Notes: generated by a model from the sequence alone, not told the origin. DNA of 6,283 nt from an uncultured Prevotellaceae bacterium (GCA_946408305.1 CAMJRQ010000069.1:1-6283), one strand, 5' to 3'; counted from the first letter of the stretch, positions 1 to 5,717 are shown. Program-made: numbers and translations.

Positions 1-1347
1 GGCGTCGCGCCGGTCGTCGCGTCGGTCGTCGCGTTTGGGTGCGAAGGGATTGCGGCTCGAGGGACGTCGTTCGTCGCGACGGTCGCGGGTGCGCTCCTCG
101 GGGTCGTCGTCGAGCCGTTGGCGGAACTCGCGGTGCTGCTTGAAGCGTCGGTGGTCGGCCATGAGGCGACGCTCCTCGCTCGTCTTGATGTCGCCGCCAT
201 CGGCCCTGAGGTCGTTGAAGCGGCCGCTGAACATCTGATACTTGCGCAGCTCGCACTCGAGCGAACCGTTGAAGAGCGGTGTGCGCAGCGAAGGCTTCAG
301 GCCGATCTTGTCGAAGCATTCCTCGCGGTAGCTCAGCACCCATGCGTCGTTGCCCTGGAACTGATGTTTGAGCCGCTCGCCGATGGTGCGGTAGAGGCCG
401 AGCAGGTCGGGCGATGAGATGCGCTCGCCGTAGGGCGGGTTCATCACCATGATGCTCTTCTCCTGGGGCTGTGTGAACTGGGCGAAGTCCTTCTGCTCGA
501 TGGTTATCTCGCGGCTCAGGCCGGCGGCCTTCACGTTGCGCTGTGCGATGGCCACGGCCGAGTGGTTGAGGTCGTAGCCGTAGATGTGGTGCTCGAAGGG
601 ACGCTCGCGCGAGTCGTCCTCGTAGACCGAGTCGAAGAGCTGTCGGTCGAAGTCGGGCCACTTCTCGAAGGCATATTCCTTGCGATAGACGCCGGGGGCG
701 ATGCCGCGGGCTATGAGGGCGGCCTCGATGGGCAGTGTGCCGCTGCCGCACATGGGGTCGATGAAGTCGCACTCGCCCCTCCATCCCGTCATGAGGATGA
801 TGCCGGCGGCCAGCACCTCGTTGAGCGGCGCCTCGACGCTCTCCTGGCGGTAGCCGCGGCGGTGGAGGCTCTCGCCGCTGCTGTCGAGCGAGAGGGTGCA
901 GTCGAACTCGGCCACGTGGATGTGGAGCCGCATGTCGGGGTTCGTCACGCTGATGTTGGGCCGCTGGCCCGTCCGCTCGCGGAACTGGTCGACGATGGCG
1001 TCCTTCACCTTGTAGGCCACGAACTTGCTGTGTCGGAACTCGTTGCTGAAGACCACGCTGTCCACGGCGAAGGTGGTCTGGAGCGAGAGCCAGGGGCTCC
1101 AGTCGATGGCCTTGACGGCCTCGTAGACCTCGTCGGCCGTGGTGGCGCGGAAGTGCTTGATGGGTTTCAGGATGCGGATGGCCGTGCGCAGGCCGAAGTT
1201 GGCCCGGTAGAGCATCTCCTGGTTGCCGGTGAAGGACACCATGCGGTGGCCCTCCTTCACGTTTTCGGCCCCCATCTCTCTCAACTCTTGTGCCAGGACG
1301 CCTTCCAGGCCCTGGAACGTCTTGGCTATCATCTCAAAGTCCGCCAT
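1..1347 (-). CDS. rlmL: RlmL-type 23S rRNA (guanine-N2)-methyltransferase, 3' end outside window
   Basis: The minus-strand frame from ATG at 1347 stays open for 449 codons to the window edge, so the C-terminus is missing. Residues about 1-165 look like the N-terminal ferredoxin-like/THUMP RNA-binding region. Residues about 166-385 are a Rossmann-fold SAM-dependent methyltransferase. The SAM motif DPMCGSGT lies at 197-204 and the catalytic NPPYGER at 303-309, the same motifs as in the RlmL half of E. coli RlmKL. In that family the enzyme makes N2-methylguanine (G2445) in 23S rRNA. The RlmK half is not seen: after about residue 390 comes a highly charged Arg/Asp tail with RDDR repeats, running off the edge. 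The start codon lies inside the cysE 3' end (14-nt overlap), which suggests co-transcription and coupled translation. The exact target guanine is inferred from family, and related THUMP methyltransferases remain possible. Confidence 0.9.
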   Translation of the reverse strand, partial: MADFEMIAKTFQGLEGVLAQELREMGAENVKEGHRMVSFTGNQEMLYRANFGLRTAIRILKPIKHFRATTADEVYEAVKAIDWSPWLSLQTTFAVDSVVFSNEFRHSKFVAYKVKDAIVDQFRERTGQRPNISVTNPDMRLHIHVAEFDCTLSLDSSGESLHRRGYRQESVEAPLNEVLAAGIILMTGWRGECDFIDPMCGSGTLPIEAALIARGIAPGVYRKEYAFEKWPDFDRQLFDSVYEDDSRERPFEHHIYGYDLNHSAVAIAQRNVKAAGLSREITIEQKDFAQFTQPQEKSIMVMNPPYGERISSPDLLGLYRTIGERLKHQFQGNDAWVLSYREECFDKIGLKPSLRTPLFNGSLECELRKYQMFSGRFNDLRADGGDIKTSEERRLMADHRRFKQHREFRQRLDDDPEERTRDRRDERRPSSRNPFAPKRDDRRDDRRDA

Positions 1348-2254
1348 AGTCTTCGGGTTTTATGATCAGTTCTTTTGTGTGTGTCTTTATTTTCTTGCCT
1401 TGCAGGATTTGTTCGCCGGGCTTGGTGCTCTCGGTCACCCATACGTTGCCGCCGATGACCGTGCCGCGCCCGATGGTGATGCGTCCCAGCACGGTGGCGT
1501 TGCTGTAGACGATGACGTTGTCCTCCAGTATGGGGTGGCGCGGGATGCCCTTGATGGGGTGTCCCTCGTCGTCGAGCGGGAAGCTCTTGGCACCGAGCGT
1601 GACGCCCTGGTAGAGCTTCACGTGGTTGCCGATGATGCAGGTGGCGCCGATGACCACTCCCGTGCCGTGGTCGATGGTGAAGTGGGAGCCTATCTGGGCC
1701 GCCGGGTGTATGTCAATGCCCGTCTCGCTGTGGGCCATCTCGGTGATGATGCGGGGGATGAGGGGTACGCCCAGCAGGAGCAGCTCGTGGGCGATGCGGT
1801 AGTTCGACACGGCCTTGATGGCGGGGTAGCAGCTGATGATTTCGCCCACCGACTCGGCCGCGGGGTCGCCGTTGTAGGCTGCCTCGACGTCGCTGGCCAG
1901 CACGGAGCGGAGCTGTGGCAGCCGCGCGATGAACGTGGCAGAGAGCTCGGCGGGCGTGCCGTGGGCTGTGCACTCGCCACAGAGGGCGGCACTGATTTGC
2001 TCCGTGAGCAGCGAGTGGAGCCTTTCCACCGCCACGCCGATGTGGTAGGGGAGCGTCTGGCTGCTCAGCGTGGGGTTGCCATAAAAACCGGGGAAGAGGA
2101 CGGCTCGGCACAGGTTGACAATCTCGGCCAGCACGGGCCCCGAGGGCAGCGGTGCACCCTCGTCGCATTCGTGGCAGAGACCGTCGAGCGAGCCCTTCTG
2201 CGACAGTTCCGCGATGGACTGCCGCAGCATGTGGTTCATATTCGTTGCGGTCAT
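1334..2254 (-). CDS. cysE: Serine O-acetyltransferase
   Basis: This 306-residue protein should catalyse L-serine + acetyl-CoA to O-acetylserine + CoA, the first committed step of cysteine synthesis in the cytoplasm. Residues about 1-175 are the helical N-terminal domain. From about 180 a left-handed beta-helix of hexapeptide repeats begins. The catalytic signature of CysE is present: D181 in DIHPAA, H196 in IDHGTG, and H240 in the RHP motif. Compared with E. coli CysE (273 aa) it carries a longer loop at about 222-241 before that RHP motif. The C-terminus ends in EDYGGL rather than the terminal Ile that inserts into cysteine synthase. The start at 2254 was chosen because it lies about 30 nt below the predicted transcription start; Met6 and Met9 are alternatives. 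It is the first gene of a unit with rlmL. The family call is firm. Confidence 0.95.
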   Translation of the reverse strand: MTATNMNHMLRQSIAELSQKGSLDGLCHECDEGAPLPSGPVLAEIVNLCRAVLFPGFYGNPTLSSQTLPYHIGVAVERLHSLLTEQISAALCGECTAHGTPAELSATFIARLPQLRSVLASDVEAAYNGDPAAESVGEIISCYPAIKAVSNYRIAHELLLLGVPLIPRIITEMAHSETGIDIHPAAQIGSHFTIDHGTGVVIGATCIIGNHVKLYQGVTLGAKSFPLDDEGHPIKGIPRHPILEDNVIVYSNATVLGRITIGRGTVIGGNVWVTESTKPGEQILQGKKIKTHTKELIIKPEDYGGL

Positions 2255-2290
2255 TTGCTATGGAAACAAGTCAAAAATGAGTTTCGCCTG

Positions 2291-2322
2291 CAAAGGTACG
2301 AAAAGGAGAGCAGAAAAACAAA
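2291..2322 (-). promoter_or_regulatory. Bacteroidota housekeeping promoter for cysE-rlmL
   Basis: On the minus strand, TTTG (2322-2319) is followed by exactly 20 nt and then TACCTTTG (2298-2291). This matches the Bacteroidota primary-sigma consensus of a -33 TTTG and a -7 TAnnTTTG with about 19-21 nt between them. The transcription start would fall near 2285, giving a leader of about 30 nt before the cysE ATG. No Shine-Dalgarno sequence is visible, as is usual in the phylum. It is the best promoter match noticed in the window. Confidence 0.85.
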
Positions 2323-2345
2323 GTTTACTTTGGTTTTCTTCAACA

Positions 2346-2391
2346 CCCGCTTTGCGGGCAGAAGCGTCCCTGCGGGCCGAGCGCTCGAGCG
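2346..2391. repeat. GC-rich short palindromes upstream of the cysE promoter
   Basis: CCCGC-TTT-GCGGG (2346-2358) is a perfect 5-bp stem with a 3-nt loop. TGCGGGC occurs at 2353-2359 and again at 2371-2377. Two overlapping perfect 10-bp palindromes follow, CGAGCGCTCG (2378-2387) and CGCTCGAGCG (2382-2391). The stretch sits about 20 bp behind the cysE -33 element. It may belong to the same composite repeat as the inverted repeat at 2423-2495, or be a separate element. Confidence 0.55.
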
Positions 2392-2422
2392 GAAGTGCTT
2401 TTCGAGGTGCTGAAATCTGCTG

Positions 2423-2495
2423 GGTGTTTACCCCACCCCTCCGCTTCGCTCCACCCCTCCCCTCATAGGGGCGGGGCAGGGGTGGGGTAAACACC
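2423..2495. repeat. Large nested inverted repeat (REP/MITE-like)
   Basis: The left arm GGTGTTTACCCCACCCCT (2423-2440) is the exact reverse complement of 2478-2495, a perfect 18-bp stem. The 37-nt interior contains a second hairpin, CCCCT-CAT-AGGGG with flanking CCCC/GGGG (2454-2476, one mismatch pair). The 10-mer CCACCCCTCC occurs twice in direct orientation (2433-2442 and 2451-2460), so the stem could pair in another register. No T-tract follows on either strand, so an intrinsic terminator is unlikely. The nested structure in a gap fits a dispersed palindromic element such as a REP or MITE. No transposase is present here. Confidence 0.8.
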
Positions 2496-2591
2496 GAGCG
2501 ACTCAATCAAAAAACGTAAATATTCCTTACCTCTTCGCTCCCTCCATCGATAATTTACCCCTCGAAAAACGTCGTGAGGAACGGTGAGATT

Positions 2592-2642
2592 CGGTGCGCC
2601 ACGGTGCGCCGCAATTCAAAATTCAAAAATCAAAATTCAAAA
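2592..2642. repeat. Adjacent short tandem repeats
   Basis: CGGTGCGCC occurs at 2592-2600 and 2602-2610 (a 10-bp tandem unit), preceded by a degenerate copy starting ACGGTGAGA at 2581. Directly after it comes an AT-rich tract at 2613-2642 made of about four degenerate copies of a 7-8-bp ATTCAAAA unit. The change from GC-rich to AT-rich repeat is abrupt. No gene or promoter motif was recognised in it. Confidence 0.65.
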
Positions 2643-2664
2643 CCCCTTGATAATCAGCATTCCC

Positions 2665-2720
2665 AAAATTCGGTTTTTCCCGATGAAACCGGGATTTTCT
2701 GCGAAGAAACGTGCTCTTCG
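2665..2720. repeat. Two consecutive hairpins
   Basis: The first pairs CGGTTT (2671-2676) with AAACCG (2686-2691) over a 9-nt loop, and extends outward with an imperfect AAAAT/ATTTT pairing (2665-2698). The second pairs CGAAGA (2702-2707) with TCTTCG (2715-2720) over a 7-nt loop. Both lie in the DNA that a read-through transcript from fur would cover. Neither is followed by a U-tract. Confidence 0.5.
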
Positions 2721-2772
2721 GCCAAACGCAACGTGTTGCGACGGCCATCGCAACACGTTGCGTCGGCCCGAA
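2717..2772. repeat. Extended palindrome with two internal dyads
   Basis: GCAACGTGTTGCGA (2728-2741) and TCGCAACACGTTGC (2748-2761) are exact reverse complements separated by 6 nt. Flanking CA/TG, CC/GG and TTCGG/CCGAA pairings extend the structure to 2717-2772 with small bulges. Each arm is itself a dyad of the form GCAAC-N2-GTTGC (2728-2739 and 2750-2761), with centres 22 bp apart. This could be a REP-like element, a cruciform-prone site, or a pair of operator sites for a dimeric regulator. The sequence does not decide between them. Confidence 0.75.
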
Positions 2773-2792
2773 CCCTTTTCCATCTGGGTTCG
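2769..2792. repeat. Perfect 7-bp hairpin downstream of fur
   Basis: CGAACCC (2769-2775) pairs with GGGTTCG (2786-2792) over a 10-nt loop. It competes for bases 2769-2772 with the outer pairing of the neighbouring palindrome at 2717-2772, so the two could be alternative folds. On the minus strand it is the first strong stem after the fur stop codon, but no U-tract follows. Confidence 0.5.
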
Positions 2793-2867
2793 TGCTGAAC
2801 TTTCCGGCAATCTGTGGAGGTAAAAACGTAAGGATATTTCCGCGTTTCCGGGCACGGATTCCCGCCC

Positions 2868-3281
2868 TCAGCGACACTCGGGGCAGAGCCCGTGAATCAT
2901 ATAATTATAGGTGGTGGGGCGGAACCCGTCGGGCAGGGTGACGGCCGGCACGGGCGTCTGTCGCAGGCAGAAGGTGCGCTGGCAGCGCTCGCAGTAGAAG
3001 TGTATGTGCTGGTCGTCGGGGGTACATTCGCCTTCGCCTTCGCACGTCTCGTAGCGCAGCGCCCCGCTTCCGTCCTCGATGGCGTGTACCAGATGGTGCT
3101 GGAGCAGCAGGGTGAGGGTGCGGAAGATGGTGCTGCGCTCGGCGTTGGGCATGCGTTCCTCCATCTCGCGCAGCGAGAGGGGCCGGCCCGTGCGGCTGAG
3201 CTCTTCGTAGACGAGGATGCGCATGGCCGTGGGGCGCACGCCGCCCTCGTTGAGGATTCTTTCTGTGTCGGAGCGGTTCAT
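2868..3281 (-). CDS. Fur-family metal/redox-responsive transcriptional regulator
   Basis: This 137-residue protein has the usual Fur-family size. Residues about 1-80 form the winged helix, including GVRPTAMRILVYEEL and the recognition segment STIFRTL (50-56). Residues 81-137 form the dimerisation and metal domain. C97-x2-C100 and C133-x2-C136 make the family's structural Cys4 zinc site. E78, H92 and H94 align roughly with regulatory metal ligands of Fur/Zur. Whether it senses iron, zinc, peroxide or haem cannot be told from sequence. The frame stays open far upstream inside the kinase gene, but ATG at 3281 is the start: it gives a normal family N-terminus and forms a TGATG stop-start overlap with the kinase, implying coupled translation. 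It is the last gene of the sirtuin-kinase-fur unit, followed by a 613-bp gap. Confidence 0.9.
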   Translation of the reverse strand: MNRSDTERILNEGGVRPTAMRILVYEELSRTGRPLSLREMEERMPNAERSTIFRTLTLLLQHHLVHAIEDGSGALRYETCEGEGECTPDDQHIHFYCERCQRTFCLRQTPVPAVTLPDGFRPTTYNYMIHGLCPECR

Positions 3282-4954
3282 CAGTAGTGGAAGGAGCTGC
3301 CGCCGGCAAATTCGCGCAGGAGCGAGGTGGGGGGCACCTGATCGCCCGGCACGGGGCGGAAGTAGTGGATAAACTTGGTGAGGCGGCGTGCCTCGGCATA
3401 TTCGGGCACGCGCTCGGGCACCTGTTCCAGGATGGGGAGCACCTGGGTGCGGATGACTCCGAGCTCGTAGAGCAGGGCGCTGTTGAAGGTGGCGTCGGCC
3501 TGGCCCTGGAAGGGGAGAATCCATTTCTGCTCGCCGGCCTTCACGCTGGGCCCGCGCTTGATGGTGTCGAGGGCCGAGAAGCCGCGGTATTTGTAGTCGC
3601 GGATGACGCGGCGCAGGAGGCGTATGTCGTCGGTGGGGATGTGGTTGTGGTCGTCGAGCTGCACGGTGGTCAGGGGCGAGACGAAGATGCGGTACTTCTG
3701 CTCGTCGGCAATCTGCTGCGTCAGTATGGGGTTGAGCGCATGGTTGCCCTCGAGGATGATGACGTCGTCGGGCCCGATGCGCAGGCGGCGGCCTTCGAAG
3801 ACGCGCTCGCCCGTGGGGAAGTCGTAGCGGGGCAGCTCCACCTCCTCGCCCCTGAGCAGCTGGTTCATCTGCTGGTTGAAGAAGGCGGTGTCGACGGCTC
3901 CGATGCACTCGAAGTCGTACTCGCCGTTGGCGTCGCGCGGCGTGTCGACGCGGTTCACAAAATAGTCGTCAGTGCTCAGTATGCGGGGCCTTATGCCGCT
4001 GGCCATGAGCAGTGTGGCGATGCGCTTGGCCGTGGTGGTCTTGCCGCTGCTCGAGGGTCCGGCGATGAGCACCATGCGTGCGCGGCGGCCTACGATTTCG
4101 TCGACGATGGCCGAGAGCTTCTTCTCCTGCAGCGCCTCGCTGACGTTGATGAGGTCCGAGGCATGTCCGGCCTCGATGGCGGCGTTGAACTCGCCCACGG
4201 TACGCACACCCAGTATGTGCTGCCACCGCAGCTGCTCGCGGATGACGTCGAACATCTGCGTCTGGTCCACGATTTCCTCCAGCTGCGAGGGGTCGGCCTG
4301 TTGCGGCGTGCGCAGCAGGAGTCCGTCGTAGAAGGGGATGAGGTCGAAGAGATGGAGCAGACCGGTGCGCGGGAGCAGGCAGCCGTAGAAATAGTCCACG
4401 CTGTTGCCCAGCTTGTAGTAGGTGGTGTAGAGGCTCTCCACGCTCTCCAGCAGGCTCACCTTGCTGCTCATGCCCCTCCGGCGGAACACCTCGATGGCCT
4501 CCTCGGTGGGGCTCTGGATGTAGTAGATGGGCATGTCGGCCTGGATGATTTCCTGCATGCGCGTCTTGATGCGCTCGGCGTGTTCGGCTGTCACGGGCTG
4601 CAGCTCGCCGTCGGTCTTCATGAGGAGGCCGCAGAAGTAGCCGCCGTGCATGGGCACACCCATGAAGAGCTGGGCCTGCGGATAGAGGTCTTCCACGGCC
4701 TTGGCCAGCACGAAGAAGAGCGTGCGCACGTAGGTCCGCATGCCGGTGTCGGAGTGCAGGTCGAAGAAGCGCACGTCCTTGTTGTTATAGAAGCGGTAGC
4801 TCATGCCCTCCACCTTGTTGTTCACATGGGCGCAGAGGGGCCCGTAGTCCATCTCGAGCCCCGAGAGGTTGTAGGCGTCGTAGAGGTTGGCACCGAAGGC
4901 AAGCTTGATGCGCCGGCCGTTGTTCGTGCAGCGGATGGTCAGTTCGTTAGCCAT
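3281..4954 (-). CDS. Nucleoside kinase: TGS/ThrRS-like N-terminus fused to uridine kinase-type domain
   Basis: This 557-residue protein has two parts. Residues about 1-65 resemble a TGS domain. Residues about 66-180 resemble the second (SAD-type) domain of threonyl-tRNA synthetase, but I see no synthetase catalytic core. Residues about 285-490 are a uridine kinase/phosphoribulokinase-type P-loop kinase: Walker A GPSSSGKT (299-306), STDDYF (327-332), RYDFP (376-380), EGNH (402-405), and the basic lid signature with D443, R445, R448, R449, R452, D453, R457 and G458. By family it should phosphorylate a nucleoside such as uridine or cytidine with a nucleoside triphosphate in the cytoplasm; the true substrate is unproven. 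This fusion is typical of Bacteroidota proteins annotated as nucleoside kinase. The gene starts 28 nt after the sirtuin stop and its TGA overlaps the fur ATG. A start at 4954 gives an intact TGS domain. Confidence 0.88.
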   Translation of the reverse strand: MANELTIRCTNNGRRIKLAFGANLYDAYNLSGLEMDYGPLCAHVNNKVEGMSYRFYNNKDVRFFDLHSDTGMRTYVRTLFFVLAKAVEDLYPQAQLFMGVPMHGGYFCGLLMKTDGELQPVTAEHAERIKTRMQEIIQADMPIYYIQSPTEEAIEVFRRRGMSSKVSLLESVESLYTTYYKLGNSVDYFYGCLLPRTGLLHLFDLIPFYDGLLLRTPQQADPSQLEEIVDQTQMFDVIREQLRWQHILGVRTVGEFNAAIEAGHASDLINVSEALQEKKLSAIVDEIVGRRARMVLIAGPSSSGKTTTAKRIATLLMASGIRPRILSTDDYFVNRVDTPRDANGEYDFECIGAVDTAFFNQQMNQLLRGEEVELPRYDFPTGERVFEGRRLRIGPDDVIILEGNHALNPILTQQIADEQKYRIFVSPLTTVQLDDHNHIPTDDIRLLRRVIRDYKYRGFSALDTIKRGPSVKAGEQKWILPFQGQADATFNSALLYELGVIRTQVLPILEQVPERVPEYAEARRLTKFIHYFRPVPGDQVPPTSLLREFAGGSSFHY

Positions 4955-4974
4955 GGGAAATAGTGTTCTTATTT

Positions 4975-5000
4975 CTTAACTCTTAACTTTTTACTCGTAA
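4975..5000. repeat. Short AT-rich tandem repeat over the sirtuin stop codon
   Basis: CTTAACT is repeated exactly in tandem at 4975-4981 and 4982-4988, followed by degenerate relatives (TTTTTACT, CGTAACT) to about 5000. On the coding strand this reads as GAGTTA-, AGTTAAG-like units. They encode the last residues of the sirtuin (LRVKS) and its TAA, then run into the 28-bp spacer before the kinase gene. It looks like a low-complexity intergenic repeat that has set the 3' end of the gene. Confidence 0.55.
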
Positions 5001-5684
5001 CTCCTCCATCAGCGCCTCCATGCCTTCCGAGGCGCCCATCTGCAGGTGGCGGAAGGGGCGCGTGCTGTTCCATCGGACGGGCTTGGGGTCGATGAGATAG
5101 ATGGGGGCCTCGGCGGGGACGTAGAGCGTCAGGCCTGCGGCGGGGTAGACGTTCAGGCTCGTGCCGATGATAATCATCAAGTCGGCCTGCTCGCAGAGGG
5201 CGGCGGCGCGCTCTATCTCGGGCACGGGCTCGCCGAACCACACGATGAAGGGGCGCAGCTGGCTGCCGTCGGCGGCCAGGTCGCCCATGCGGATGTCGGG
5301 ATGCTCGGGGCTGAGCGTCTGGATGCAGCGCGGGTCGTTGGGATTGCGACTGCTGGTGGCCTTCATCAGTTCGCCGTGCAGGTGGATCACCTTCGACGAG
5401 CCGGCCCGCTCGTGCAGGTTGTCGATGTTCTGGGTGACGACGCTCACGTCGTAGAATCGCTCCAGCTCTGCCACCAGTTCGTGGCCTCGGCAGGGCTTCG
5501 TCGAGAGCAGTTCGCGGCGGCGCGTGTTGTAGAAATCGTTCACCAACGCCGGGTTGCGCTGCCAGCCGTCGGGCGTGGCCACGTCCTCCACACGATATTG
5601 TTCCCACAGCCCTCCGCTGTCGCGAAACGTGCTGATACCGCTCTCGGCGCTCATCCCGGCACCCGTCAAGACAACCACTTTCAT
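4983..5684 (-). CDS. cobB: Sir2-family NAD-dependent protein deacylase (CobB-like, class III signature)
   Basis: This 233-residue sirtuin should remove acyl groups from protein lysines using NAD+, giving nicotinamide and O-acyl-ADP-ribose. Visible motifs are GAGMSAESGISTFRDSGGLW (8-27) for NAD binding, TQNIDNLH (84-91), catalytic H103 in HLHGE (101-105), FGE (150-152), and GTSLNVYPAAG (174-184). Y52 and R55 match the Y-x2-R pair that lets class III sirtuins (E. coli CobB, SIRT5) accept succinyl or malonyl lysine. In the region between the HGE motif and FGE only C120 is present, so the usual four-cysteine zinc site is missing. The start at 5684 puts the GAG motif at the normal distance from the N-terminus. 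It is the first gene of the unit with kinase and fur, divergent from the FKBP gene. Confidence 0.92.
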   Translation of the reverse strand: MKVVVLTGAGMSAESGISTFRDSGGLWEQYRVEDVATPDGWQRNPALVNDFYNTRRRELLSTKPCRGHELVAELERFYDVSVVTQNIDNLHERAGSSKVIHLHGELMKATSSRNPNDPRCIQTLSPEHPDIRMGDLAADGSQLRPFIVWFGEPVPEIERAAALCEQADLMIIIGTSLNVYPAAGLTLYVPAEAPIYLIDPKPVRWNSTRPFRHLQMGASEGMEALMEELRVKS

Positions 5685-5709
5685 AGTCTCACTTTTGATG
5701 AATTATCCG

Positions 5710-5717
5710 CAAAAATA
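5710..5717 (-). promoter_or_regulatory. Candidate -7 promoter element for sirtuin-kinase-fur
   Basis: TATTTTTG on the minus strand (5717-5710) fits the Bacteroidota -7 consensus TAnnTTTG and lies 25 nt above the sirtuin ATG. No TTTG is found at the expected -33 spacing, so this is a partial match within AT-rich DNA. Confidence 0.5.

Larger units (their letters stand above)
2255..2867. other. Repeat-rich intergenic region between fur and cysE
   Basis: This 613-bp gap has no credible gene. Short frames exist, for example 2258-2506 on the minus strand, but they run through the inverted repeats and resemble no known family. Going down from cysE it holds the cysE promoter, a GC-rich palindromic stretch (2346-2391), a large inverted repeat (2423-2495), tandem 10-bp and AT-rich repeats (2592-2642), and a run of hairpins (2665-2792). 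The 10-mer AAAAACGTAA occurs twice in direct orientation, at 2510-2519 and 2822-2831, each followed by a similar ATATT-CC stretch. These copies bracket the central part of the gap. No clear hairpin plus T-tract terminator was found after fur. Confidence 0.8.

Noticed and set aside
562..2413. Long plus-strand frames (562-1365 and 1223-2413) opposite rlmL and cysE.
   Set aside because: They are antisense to genes with clear catalytic motifs, have biased composition without domains, and the second runs into the intergenic repeats.
2423..2495. The large inverted repeat as an intrinsic terminator for the fur unit.
   Set aside because: It lies about 370 bp beyond the fur stop, no T-tract follows on either strand, and the loop is large and structured.
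2258..2506. An 82-codon minus-strand frame in the gap, and similar short frames between 2574 and 2941.
   Set aside because: They are made of the inverted repeats themselves; the palindrome even gives near-identical peptides on both strands. No start context or family resemblance.
2647..2661. TGATAATCAGCATTC as a Fur box.
   Set aside because: Only the first half matches the 7-1-7 consensus TGATAAT-N-ATTATCA; the second half does not, and it is not near a promoter.
3282..3908. Upstream extension of the fur frame by about 209 codons.
   Set aside because: The extension overlaps the kinase gene in another frame and reads as low-complexity Arg/Pro/His sequence. The Fur N-terminus begins naturally at 3281.
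3287..4963. A 558-codon open frame on the plus strand, antisense to the nucleoside kinase.
   Set aside because: It mirrors the kinase gene almost end to end, its translation is rich in Val/Ala/Gly/His/Glu with no recognisable motif, and GC-rich codon use on the minus strand explains the lack of stops.
5696..5707. TGATGAATTATC near the predicted sirtuin transcription start as an autoregulatory Fur operator.
   Set aside because: The dyad (GAT/ATC around 5702) is short, has a mismatch and does not fit the Fur-box register. The position is attractive but the match is within chance for AT-rich DNA.
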